Assembly (NCBI GenBank): GCA_022568115.1
Contig: JADFFP010000106.1
Location: 1 to 5,426 of the forward strand
Length of the DNA: 5,426 nucleotides
From: Pseudomonadota bacterium
GTDB lineage: Bacteria > Pseudomonadota > Alphaproteobacteria > Sphingomonadales > SMXR01
Direction of reading: 5' to 3'
The position numbers and the translations under genes are program-made. Positions 1-5,426 of this stretch are shown in pieces (the stretch's first letter is position 1; each line of letters starts with the position of its first letter). Below the pieces are notes generated by a model. It made no database searches. It was not told the origin of the DNA and was given only the letters and a program-made list of their open reading frames with translations.

Positions 1-547
1 CCGCCGCAGGCCGGCCGCCAGTCACGGGAAAAGCTCATCACATAAGCCACCCGCTTGCCATCGTCGGAGGGGTCATAGTCGTTATGTAGCGTCAAAAACT
101 GGCCCTTGCGGTACCAGGTGCCCTGGCCATCGGCGCGAATCAGGCTCTTCAGCCCGGTCACCTTGCGGATAAAAGCCAAAACCTCCCCGGAATTTATATA
201 TTCGATCCACTGGTAGAGAAACAGGTCCGGGTTCTCGGCCTTCAGGCGGTCATCCATCAGCGGGTAACAGCTGTACATAAACTCGAACTGATCGCGCGCC
301 TGCCGCCAGACCTTTTGCTGCAGCGCCTGAACCTCCTTCGGCGTCATCGCTCTCAGGCGTTCCTCCGAAACCATATGGTCCTGGCCGCTATCCCGGTAGG
401 CGGTCAGCCACGGGGTCTCTTCGGCCAGGCACACAGGCGCTCAGCCGCCTCAGGCTCAAGCATATCGCGGATCTGGATGCGCCTCGCTTTGGCAAATTCC
501 CCAGCCAGGCGGCCCGCGTCAAGGGAGGGGTTCAGTCGAATTTCCAT
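1..547 (-). pseudogene. 2OG-Fe(II) oxygenase (Tpa1/prolyl-hydroxylase-like), frameshifted and cut by the window edge
   Basis: Starting from the ATG at 547-545, the product begins MEIRLNPSLDAGRLAGEF and runs to RIQIRDMLEPEAAERL, a typical start for non-haem Fe(II)/2-oxoglutarate dioxygenases of the Tpa1/proline 4-hydroxylase type. That frame stops at 406-404. From about 428 down to position 1 the family resemblance continues in a different frame: CLAEETPWLTAYRDSGQDHM, then a helical stretch, then a double-stranded beta-helix entry. Within it, LTLHNDYDPSDDGKRVAYVM carries the iron-binding HxD motif, with His at 86-84 and Asp at 80-78. The distal His and the 2OG-binding Arg lie beyond the window. 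The join needs one missing base or two extra bases near 428-433, inside a CTGTGTGCC context. A possible SD (AAGGG) lies about six bases before the ATG. The family hydroxylates protein or small-molecule substrates; the substrate here is unknown. It is either a pseudogene or carries a one-base sequencing error. Confidence 0.8.
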
Positions 548-610
548 GCCCACCCTTTTAGACAAAAGCTTACCTCCAGGCCACCCCTTACCGTTAAAAG
601 GCGAATTGGG

Positions 611-638
611 TTGCCAAAATTCCAGCAATAATTATAAT
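611..638 (+). promoter_or_regulatory. Probable sigma70-type promoter of purE
   Basis: A TTGCCA -35 box (611-616) and a perfect TATAAT -10 box (633-638) are separated by 16 bases and point toward purE. Transcription would start near 645, giving a leader of about 50 nt. This is the best-matching promoter in the window. The call rests on consensus matching only. Confidence 0.6.
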
Positions 639-647
639 TGGCGCTCG

Positions 648-677
648 CCGGCGGGTGAGACCAGGGCCGGTTTTTTT
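648..677 (+). terminator. Terminator-like hairpin with T-run in the purE leader
   Basis: CCGGC (648-652) pairs with GCCGG (666-670). An inner GGT/ACC pairing (654-656 with 660-662) can extend the helix around a GAG loop. Seven T residues follow at once (671-677). No plus-strand gene lies upstream that would need a terminator. The hairpin sits between the predicted purE start site and the purE ribosome-binding site (AAGGG, 683-687), so it could act as an attenuator or as a 5'-end stabiliser. No leader peptide or clear antiterminator is visible. Confidence 0.5.
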
Positions 678-696
678 ATTTTAAGGGTTTAACGAC

Positions 697-1176
697 ATGA
701 GCGAGAAAAAACCACTTGTCAGCGTCTTGATGGGCAGCCAGTCGGACTGGCCAGTGATGAAAAAAGCCGTCGACATTCTGGATCAATTCGGGATCGCAAA
801 CGAGGTCAAGATCATCTCCGCCCACCGCAAGAACGCCCGTTTGCAGGAATATGTCAGCGGGGCGGAAAAACAAGGCGTCCGGGTCTTCATCGCCGGCGCC
901 GGGATGGCCGCGCACCTGCCCGGGGTAGTGGCGACGCTGACCACGCTGCCGGTGATCGGGGTTCCGCTCGCCGCCAGCCTGGAGGGGGTCGACAGTTTTT
1001 TGGCGATTGTCCAGATGCCGCCCGGTATCCCGGTCGCAACCGTCGCCATCGACGGCGCAAAAAACGCCGGCATCCTGGCGGCGGAAATTCTCTCGGTTGG
1101 CGATCACGAACTTAAGCTCAAGATCGTGACCTGGCGCAAGACCCAGGCCGATGCTTTGTCTGAAAACCCGAGGTAA
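697..1176 (+). CDS. purE: 5-(carboxyamino)imidazole ribonucleotide mutase PurE
   Basis: PurE converts N5-CAIR to CAIR in cytosolic de novo purine synthesis; in organisms without PurK, related enzymes carboxylate AIR directly. The 159-aa product matches the usual class I length. It shows the phosphate/ribose-binding MGSQSDWPVM (residues 12-21), the SAHR loop (41-44, including the catalytic His43), the Gly-rich AGAGMAAHLPG (66-76), GVDSFLAIVQMPPGIPVATVAI in the middle, and a C-terminal WRKTQADALSENPR resembling the E. coli tail. Two conserved stretches deviate: SAHRKNARL replaces the usual SAHRTPDRL, and GAGM replaces GAGG. The AIDGAKNAG stretch is closer to the clostridial-type pattern than to the AIGxAGAxNA of most proteobacteria. 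The start is supported by AAGGG nine bases upstream. purK, the usual downstream partner, is absent; the next gene is convergent. Confidence 0.96.
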   Translation: MSEKKPLVSVLMGSQSDWPVMKKAVDILDQFGIANEVKIISAHRKNARLQEYVSGAEKQGVRVFIAGAGMAAHLPGVVATLTTLPVIGVPLAASLEGVDSFLAIVQMPPGIPVATVAIDGAKNAGILAAEILSVGDHELKLKIVTWRKTQADALSENPR

Positions 1177-1234
1177 AAGCTCTTAATTTCTGAATTATCA
1201 GTTGGCGATACCGGCCCGGAGACGCCCTTGCGGG

Positions 1235-1900
1235 TCAAACATTGTGGCCGTCCGGGTAGCGGATCTTGCCGAGGATTTCAGCCGCATCCGGCAGATCCCT
1301 GGTCAACTCGCGGACCTTGGCCTTGGCCTTTTCGAACTCCATCACATCGCCGATCCGCCGGGCCAAAAACGCATGGGTCTCCCGGTAGCCTTCCGAAGAA
1401 TCACCCAGCCACACCAGCAGGGTCGAGGAATAAACCCCGCCCAGGATCAGGCGTTTGGTGTAGTGGTTGTAATCGGTCGAGGTGTCGCCGGCGGCCTTCC
1501 AGATCAGATCACAGGTGCGCCACAGGCACTTGGCGGCAAGCGGCGCATTGAAGGGCAGCGCCAGGAAGCCGGCGGTGCGGCGCACTACTTCCCTGTGCCG
1601 TTCGTTTATCTCAAGCCGCACTTCAATGGCGGTGGTGATGCGTTTGGTGACGCCCATTTTATCAAAACCCCGGGTCTCGATGATTTTGAGCATTTCCTCA
1701 TCGACCCCGGTTAAATGCTCCTCAACCAGCTCGGCCGGGCCGCCGGGATAGGCCATTTCGACGAATTCCAGCGGCACCTTGAGATCAGCGGCGGCGTTTT
1801 TCATTGCCGCTTCGGACCAGCCATCGAAGGGAACATGGCCAAGCACCGCCGCCAGAATCTCAGGGCGCATCTCGGACGGGGCTTGATCAAATTTTTTCAT
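1235..1900 (-). CDS. COQ9-family ubiquinone biosynthesis protein
   Basis: The 221-aa product belongs to the COQ9 family, whose mitochondrial members bind lipid and quinone intermediates and support the COQ7 hydroxylase in ubiquinone synthesis. Bacterial members are mostly alphaproteobacterial. An N-terminal TetR-like helical part contains the typical VPFDGWSE (residues 23-30). The C-terminal domain has the strongly conserved block at about 140-167 (TSTDYNHYTKRLILGG followed by VYSSTLLVWLGD), which is diagnostic. The length is normal and no signal peptide is seen, so it should be cytosolic or peripheral to the membrane. The ATG at 1900-1898 is preceded by AGGA at a suitable distance. It is convergent with purE (58-base gap, no clear terminator seen) and divergent from rpsU, an arrangement I recall as common in alphaproteobacteria. 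The exact bacterial role is inferred from the eukaryotic homologue. Confidence 0.93.
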   Translation of the reverse strand: MKKFDQAPSEMRPEILAAVLGHVPFDGWSEAAMKNAAADLKVPLEFVEMAYPGGPAELVEEHLTGVDEEMLKIIETRGFDKMGVTKRITTAIEVRLEINERHREVVRRTAGFLALPFNAPLAAKCLWRTCDLIWKAAGDTSTDYNHYTKRLILGGVYSSTLLVWLGDSSEGYRETHAFLARRIGDVMEFEKAKAKVRELTRDLPDAAEILGKIRYPDGHNV

Positions 1901-2058
1901 GGTATCCTGGGGGTTTTTGTACCTGAGCGATCATTAAGGAAATATACTCAATTTTTCAAGAAAAGGGTAGAAAATGCTTCCCATCGCCCGATTGATTTGA
2001 TACAGAGGCCCCCGCGTGTCCGAGAAACGGGCAGAAATTTTTAGGAGCTGATGAATTA
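1901..2058. promoter_or_regulatory. Divergent promoter region between the COQ9 gene and rpsU
   Basis: This 158-base AT-rich gap must hold the start signals of two divergent genes. The best -10-like box toward rpsU is TATACT (1943-1948), with only a weak -35 (TACCTG, 1920-1925) at 17 bases. A second weak option is TGCTTC (1975-1980) with GATACA near 1999-2004. No convincing box pair was found toward the COQ9 gene. The rpsU SD AGGAG (2043-2047) lies at the right end. Confidence 0.35.
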
Positions 2059-2307
2059 ATGGAAGTCACCGTTCGCGATAATAATATCGACCAGGCGCTG
2101 CGCGTCCTGAAGAAAAAGCTGCAGCGTGAAGGCGTTTACCGCGAAATGAAAATGCGCCGCTTCTACGAAAAGCCCTCTGAAAAAAGAGCCCGTGACGCCG
2201 CCGCCGCGATCCGGCGCGCGCGCAAGATGGAGCGCAAACGGATGGAACGCGACGGCCTGATCCCCAGGCAGCCGCGCCCGGAACGCAAATCCCGCTTCGG
2301 CCGTTAG
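2059..2307 (+). CDS. rpsU: 30S ribosomal protein S21
   Basis: S21 is a small, very basic protein of the 30S subunit platform near the anti-SD end of 16S rRNA, involved in translation initiation. The 82-aa product starts [20 protein letters not shown] and continues [20 protein letters not shown], the hallmark of the family. It then has a long Arg/Lys-rich helix and a basic tail (about residues 65-82) that makes it longer than the 71-aa E. coli protein, as is common in alphaproteobacteria. AGGAG at 2043-2047 is 11 bases from this ATG. An upstream ATG at 2051 is followed by AAT TAA and cannot be the start. It is a single-gene unit ended by a strong terminator. Confidence 0.97.
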   Translation: MEVTVRDNNIDQALRVLKKKLQREGVYREMKMRRFYEKPSEKRARDAAAAIRRARKMERKRMERDGLIPRQPRPERKSRFGR

Positions 2308-2329
2308 GATAAAACCAGAATTTAATAAC

Positions 2330-2355
2330 AAAGCGCCTTTGGGGCGCTTTTTTTT
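2330..2355 (+). terminator. Rho-independent terminator of rpsU
   Basis: An eight-base-pair stem (AAAGCGCC 2330-2337 with GGCGCTTT 2343-2350) encloses a five-base loop and runs into eight consecutive T residues (2348-2355). It lies 22 bases after the rpsU stop codon, a textbook intrinsic terminator. Confidence 0.93.
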
Positions 2356-2455
2356 GCGGCCTTTTCAAGCCTGGCTCGACCCGGTGAATTTCGATAAAGC
2401 TGAGGTGTAGAGAAAAGTTTGGGTGAGTTGATTAAAAGAGCCGCCATTCATTAAT
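2356..2455. other. Gene-free spacer with no recognisable feature
   Basis: These 100 bases lie between the rpsU terminator and the palindromic repeat cluster. I see no plausible gene, RNA or promoter on either strand. The last bases (CATTCATTAA before CCTCTCCC) resemble the CTTCATTAA that precedes the later repeat units, so the right edge may already be repeat-derived. Confidence 0.5.
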
Positions 2456-2508
2456 CCTCTCCCCTTCCGCCGTCGCCGAAGGCTAAGGCGGACAGGCCGT
2501 GGGAGAGG
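2456..2508. repeat. Palindromic repeat unit with an inserted inner GC-rich hairpin
   Basis: The outer arms CCTCTCCC (2456-2463) and GGGAGAGG (2501-2508) are the same arms as the units further right. Here they enclose about 37 bases instead of the usual 5-6. The interior has its own pairing potential (CCGCC near 2467 with GGCGG near 2487). It is the most diverged and longest member of the cluster. Confidence 0.7.
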
Positions 2509-2526
2509 ACGGCGAACTTCAGTGAG

Positions 2527-2757
2527 CCAGGTGAGGGGGTTGTAGTAATTGTCACCCTCACCCTACCCTCTCCCCTCAAGGGAGAGGGGATTACGGCAGG
2601 GCACTTCATTAAAGTCCTCTCCCCTCCGAGGGAGAGGGGATTACGGCAGGGCACTTCATTAAAGTCCTCTCCCCTCCGAGGGAGAGGGGATTAGAGGCGC
2701 GCTCTCCATAAAGACACCCTCTCCCCTCCGAGGGAGAGGGTTGGGGTGAGGGGGTGG
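2527..2757. repeat. Cluster of short palindromic repeats (CCTCTCCC/GGGAGAGG)
   Basis: Four near-identical hairpins lie at 2566-2588, 2616-2637, 2666-2687 and 2717-2740. Each has an 8-9 bp stem of CCTCTCCC/GGGAGAGG and a 5-6 base loop (CTCAA or CTCCGA). The outer flanks are also inverted: CCCTCACCCTACCCTCTCCC on the left (2555-2574) mirrors the segment at 2732-2754, so the whole block could fold into one large cruciform. A further GTGAGGG/CCCTCAC pair lies at 2531-2537 and 2555-2561. This resembles REP/MITE-type intergenic elements found in many proteobacteria. The block sits between convergent genes (rpsU and the lipoprotein gene) and may also help end transcription of the lipoprotein gene. 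No transposase is present. Confidence 0.88.
2579..2693. repeat. Exact 50-bp tandem repeat, about 2.3 copies
   Basis: Positions 2581-2630 and 2631-2680 are identical over all 50 bases, and the match continues through 2693. Each unit holds one palindrome plus the linker ATTACGGCAGGGCACTTCAT followed by TAAAGT. The identical linkers rule out a CRISPR array and point to recent duplication by slippage or unequal crossing-over. Confidence 0.95.
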
Positions 2758-2769
2758 TAAAAAAACCAG

Positions 2770-3495
2770 TCAGTAAGGCCAGCCTTTTAAAACACCTTCA
2801 AGCATAATTTCCATAAATTGATTTTCATTCAAACCGTAGACTTCAGCAATCTTACTCTTGTATTTCCCTTCCAGCTCATCCTTGAGGTCGAATTGTTCCA
2901 TGAATTGGCTGTCTGGAATTTTTGCCCTTGCCTCTTTCATAGCCCTATCTTCAGCATCTGCCATTTCCTTAAATATTATTTTTCTAGTTTCCTCAGAAAG
3001 TCCAAACTTTTCTTCCGGGGGGCTAGAAAGGTCTGCTAAGCGGGTTTCATCAATGGATACCTTCGGCGTTCCTGAAGCGCCAAAACTCTTTGCTAACATC
3101 GCAACCCAGGTCCACCCGCCCGACCTGGCTTGTTCTTCGGAGCCATATACATAAATAAAAATATTGGTCGGGTTTTGGTGGTAAACAAAACCCGTCCTTG
3201 AACTAATTTCCCTATACCTTTTTAGTATTTCATTTTCGAGACCTTCCCTCGTAGGAATACCGGAAACTAAGACCTTTTGTTCAACTTCTGTCTTTATTGC
3301 AGAATCCGAGACCCTTTCATTAAAAAGCCGAAATGAAAAATCCTTTTCAATGATAGCACTGGCCTTTTCCTCAGAATTTTCGGATGAAGGAGAGGCAGTT
3401 TCCTTTTCTGAGTCAGGATCGCTACAGCTAAGTGCCAATAGAGAAGTCGCAAAAATTAACGTAAAGATTCTAAATTTCGTGATAAGATTTCCCAT
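2770..3495 (-). CDS. Predicted lipoprotein of unknown function
   Basis: The 241-aa product has a charged N-terminus (KFR), a hydrophobic segment (about residues 10-22) and ALSC with Cys24, a slightly atypical lipobox, so it is probably a lipid-anchored envelope protein. A low-complexity Ser/Glu/Lys linker (25-48) follows. The globular part has a beta-rich region with IFIYVYGSEEQARSGGWTWV (about 112-131), which looks structured and conserved. A helical region with FGLSEETRKIIFKEMADAED (164-183) comes next, and the protein ends KYKSKIAEVYGLNENQ then EGVLKGWPY. I have the impression that this C-terminal pattern recurs in uncharacterised bacterial proteins, but I cannot name the family with confidence. 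It is the last gene of an AT-rich three-gene set, 21 bases after the preceding stop codon. No strong SD precedes the ATG. A T-run on the coding strand (2765-2759) follows the stop codon, without a convincing hairpin directly before it. Confidence 0.82.
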   Translation of the reverse strand: MGNLITKFRIFTLIFATSLLALSCSDPDSEKETASPSSENSEEKASAIIEKDFSFRLFNERVSDSAIKTEVEQKVLVSGIPTREGLENEILKRYREISSRTGFVYHQNPTNIFIYVYGSEEQARSGGWTWVAMLAKSFGASGTPKVSIDETRLADLSSPPEEKFGLSEETRKIIFKEMADAEDRAMKEARAKIPDSQFMEQFDLKDELEGKYKSKIAEVYGLNENQFMEIMLEGVLKGWPY

Positions 3496-3516
3496 AACAG
3501 ATCTTTTTGAAAGTTT

Positions 3517-3894
3517 TTATCTGATCCGGCAAATTGCCGCAGGCCTATCGCCTATAGTCAAGAAAACCCTGATTGACCAGGAGGTACTCCAATCAAGCTG
3601 CCTTGCAACTTTGCACAATTCATCAGCCACAAGCCTTGCATCACCTGGAAGTATAGAACTAATCGTGATATCTATTGCCTGATTCCACCCACTGATGTCA
3701 TATTCTACTGCGACCCCGGAGGCTACAGCAACTTCCCCAATAGCAAAAGCGTTGTCGACATCCTGTGAAATAGCATCACTTGAAGAACTTGAACTACTTC
3801 CATTATTTGAATCATTATCACTGCTGCCCCAAGCCAATCCAAGAAATGCAATAAGAATTACTATATTAATAATTTGACGGATGAAACCTTTCAT
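3517..3894 (-). CDS. Small secreted Ser-rich protein of unknown function
   Basis: I chose the ATG at 3894-3892 (125 aa); a TTG one codon upstream is possible but less likely. A GGGGG stretch six bases upstream may act as a weak SD. Residues 7-21 form a signal-peptide core ending FLGLA, a plausible signal peptidase I site. There is no Cys there, so it is not a lipoprotein. A Ser/Asn/Asp/Gly linker follows, including seven consecutive serines (33-39). The C-terminal domain (about 40-125) contains DISGWNQAIDI, two cysteines (94 and 122) that could form a disulfide in the periplasm, and an ending DWSTSWSIRVFLTIGDRPAA followed by ICRIR. No family or function is recognised. The start of the gene overlaps the end of the VanZ-like gene by 29 bases, so the two are probably translationally coupled. 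Confidence 0.75.
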   Translation of the reverse strand: MKGFIRQIINIVILIAFLGLAWGSSDNDSNNGSSSSSSSDAISQDVDNAFAIGEVAVASGVAVEYDISGWNQAIDITISSILPGDARLVADELCKVARQLDWSTSWSIRVFLTIGDRPAAICRIR

Positions 3895-4360
3895 CAAACA
3901 CCCCCATAACGATTAAGTAACCAAAGGCTACACCATATCCGACAAAGATTGCAATTAAATCAATGATATCAAAATCACCCTTGAGGCCGAAAATCTGTGA
4001 AATCTCCATTCCTACAGAAATGAATAAAGGAATTAATAACCAAATTTTCTTCGAACTTTTCCAGGGAACATCACCCCAAAACGGGAGTGCCAAAAACAAT
4101 GTCAAAGAAAAAGTCCAAAGGGCGTGGGGTGAACTAAAAATTACCCAAGAAGGGAAAAAGGTCAAAGATGGAGCAAAAAAATCCCTTAACGTATTGACCT
4201 CATCGACCAAGCCCAAACCTTCTATCCAACCAAAAACAACTAGGGTTTTTGGCCGAAACGCAAGGTAAAAAAGCCCTCCAAGAAAAATTGAGAATAAAGC
4301 AAAGAAAAACGTAATAGGCAAAGCTTTACGGAAACTTACAATAGGCTTCAAAAATTTCAT
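3866..4360 (-). CDS. VanZ-like integral membrane protein
   Basis: The 164-aa protein has four hydrophobic segments (about residues 15-35, 79-95, 106-122 and 132-152). Between and within the last two lies the VanZ-like signature: GMEISQ (117-122, E119 and Q122), then GDFDIIDLIA (128-137, with D131 and D134) and a Gly-containing last helix. The segment SSPHALWTFSL (76-86) resembles the short conserved loop before the second helix in small VanZ-like proteins. VanZ itself gives low-level teicoplanin resistance, but most relatives have no known role, so no resistance is inferred here. The ATG at 4360 follows a weak GGGA. The gene starts 22 bases after the pntB stop codon on the same strand with no terminator between them, which suggests read-through from the pnt operon. 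Its 3' end overlaps the next gene. Confidence 0.78.
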   Translation of the reverse strand: MKFLKPIVSFRKALPITFFFALFSIFLGGLFYLAFRPKTLVVFGWIEGLGLVDEVNTLRDFFAPSLTFFPSWVIFSSPHALWTFSLTLFLALPFWGDVPWKSSKKIWLLIPLFISVGMEISQIFGLKGDFDIIDLIAIFVGYGVAFGYLIVMGVFDERFHPSNY

Positions 4361-4382
4361 AATTCCCGTGGCTTTACCCCCC

Positions 4383-5426
4383 TTAATCCAGCGCCTTGTT
4401 AATTCCCTCGGTCATTTTTTTGGCATCGCCGAACAGCATCATGGTGTTGTCGCGGAAAAACAGCTCGTTGGCGACCCCGGCGTAGCCGGCGGCCAGCGAG
4501 CGCTTGACGAACAGCACCGATTTGGCCTTCTCGACATCGAGCACCGGCATGCCGTAGATCGGGCTCTCGGGATCGGTCTTGGCGGCCGGGTTGGTGACGT
4601 CGTTGGCGCCGATCACGAAGGCGACGTCGGCGGTCGCGAACTCGTTGTTGATGTCGTCCAGCTCGAACACCTCATCGTAGGGCACGTTGGCCTCGGCCAG
4701 CAGCACGTTCATGTGGCCGGGCATCCGTCCCGCCACCGGGTGGACGGCGTAGAGCACCGTGACCCCATGGCCTTTCAGGATATCGGCCATTTCTCTCAAG
4801 GCATGCTGGGCCTGGGCCACCGCCATGCCGTAACCGGGAACGATGATCACCTTGCCGGCGTTTTTGAGGATAAAGGCGGCGTCATCGGCGCTCCCCCGCC
4901 GGACCGGTTTGGCCTCGCCGGCGACGGCCGCGGGACCCGCCGCCTCACCGCCGAAGCCGCCCAGGATGACGTTGAAGAACGAGCGGTTCATGCCCTTGCA
5001 CATGATGTATGAGAGGATCGCGCCGGAGGATCCGACCAGCGCGCCGGTGACGATCAGGGCGTTGTTCTGGAGCGTAAAGCCGATCCCCGCCGCGGCCCAG
5101 CCGGAATACGAGTTGACCATCGAGATCACCACCGGCATATCGGCGCCGCCGATCGGGATAATCAGTAGAAAGCCGATCAGAAAAGCGATCCCGGTCAGCC
5201 ACCAGAAGGCATTGAGGCCCAAGTAGGCGGTCTGCTGGTCATAGGCGAACAGGCCGATCAGGGCGAAGATTGTGATTCCGATCAGGGCGTTCAGGGGATG
5301 CTGCCCTTTAAATACAATTGGCGCGCCCGACATCAGCCCCTGGAGCTTCAGAAAAGCGATCACCGAACCCGAGAAGGTGATCGCGCCGATCGCCGAGCCG
5401 AGCGACATCTCAATCTTCGAGGCGGT
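4383..5426 (-). CDS. pntB: NAD(P) transhydrogenase subunit beta (partial, N-terminus beyond the window)
   Basis: PntB forms the membrane domain II and NADP(H)-binding domain III of the proton-translocating transhydrogenase, which uses the proton gradient to drive hydride transfer from NADH to NADP+. The visible 347 residues are open to the window edge ([20 protein letters not shown]), so the MSLG methionine is internal and roughly 110-120 residues are missing. Membrane helices occupy about the first 150 residues. After a variable Ala/Gly-rich linker, domain III shows [10 protein letters not shown] (187-196), [18 protein letters not shown] (224-241), [10 protein letters not shown] (263-272) and [16 protein letters not shown] (298-313), all NADP-site signatures. 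The C-terminus is normal (INKALD). Partners pntA/pntAB would be expected beyond the right edge. GC-rich codon use contrasts with the AT-rich genes immediately downstream. Confidence 0.97.
   Translation of the reverse strand, partial: TASKIEMSLGSAIGAITFSGSVIAFLKLQGLMSGAPIVFKGQHPLNALIGITIFALIGLFAYDQQTAYLGLNAFWWLTGIAFLIGFLLIIPIGGADMPVVISMVNSYSGWAAAGIGFTLQNNALIVTGALVGSSGAILSYIMCKGMNRSFFNVILGGFGGEAAGPAAVAGEAKPVRRGSADDAAFILKNAGKVIIVPGYGMAVAQAQHALREMADILKGHGVTVLYAVHPVAGRMPGHMNVLLAEANVPYDEVFELDDINNEFATADVAFVIGANDVTNPAAKTDPESPIYGMPVLDVEKAKSVLFVKRSLAAGYAGVANELFFRDNTMMLFGDAKKMTEGINKALD

Noticed and set aside
315..692. Plus-strand open frame over the dioxygenase 5' end and the purE leader
   Set aside because: It runs across the dioxygenase coding region, the purE promoter and the hairpin, has no family resemblance, and is explained by the minus-strand gene.
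1177..1234. Bidirectional terminator between the convergent purE and COQ9 genes
   Set aside because: Only weak pairing (AATT/AATT; GGCG/CGCC with a long loop) and no T-run are visible.
1202..1714. Plus-strand open frame opposite the COQ9 gene
   Set aside because: The minus strand carries the conserved COQ9 blocks; the opposite frame is low-information and lacks an SD.
2451..2654. Open reading frame of 67 codons on the minus strand
   Set aside because: It lies wholly inside the palindromic repeat cluster, its peptide simply repeats the repeat (NPLSLGGE, SPLRGEG), and no SD is seen.
2566..2740. Possible CRISPR array (regularly spaced palindromic repeats)
   Set aside because: The sequences between the palindromes are themselves identical or related, the spacing is a tandem duplication, and no cas genes are present.
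4368..5012. Long plus-strand open frame opposite pntB
   Set aside because: The minus-strand frame encodes an unmistakable PntB. The plus-strand product is His/Gly/Val-rich, typical of an antisense shadow of a GC-rich gene.

Overview
The window looks like a chromosomal segment of an aerobic, ubiquinone-using alphaproteobacterium. The evidence is a COQ9-family gene divergent from an alphaproteobacterial-type rpsU, a PntB-type proton-translocating transhydrogenase subunit, and GC-rich core genes (by eye about 60% GC). The species cannot be named from the sequence.

Layout from left to right. (1) Positions 1-547, minus strand: the N-terminal and middle part of a 2-oxoglutarate/Fe(II) dioxygenase (Tpa1/proline-hydroxylase type), cut by the window edge and broken by a frameshift near 428-433. 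(2) A short divergent intergenic region carries a good sigma70-type promoter (611-638) and a terminator-like hairpin with a T-run just before purE. (3) 697-1176, plus strand: purE, without an adjacent purK. (4) 1235-1900, minus strand: a COQ9-family ubiquinone biosynthesis gene, convergent with purE. (5) 2059-2307, plus strand: rpsU (ribosomal protein S21), followed by a strong intrinsic terminator. (6) 2356-2769: a gene-free stretch. Its first 100 bases show nothing recognisable. The rest is a cluster of short palindromic repeats (CCTCTCCC...GGGAGAGG), including an exact 50-bp tandem duplication. (7) 2770-4360, minus strand: an AT-rich (by eye about 40% GC) run of three genes, namely a VanZ-like membrane protein, a small secreted Ser-rich protein and a lipoprotein. 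(8) 4383-5426, minus strand: the C-terminal three quarters of pntB.

The core genes cover purine synthesis, ubiquinone synthesis, translation and NADPH supply, and they are unrelated in function. The part that stands out is the three-gene AT-rich cassette. All three products are predicted to be exported or membrane-bound. The genes are closely spaced or overlapping, and the set begins 22 nt after the pntB stop codon on the same strand. Its other end abuts the palindromic repeat cluster. I infer a horizontally acquired, co-transcribed envelope cassette of unknown function, possibly fed by read-through from the pnt operon.
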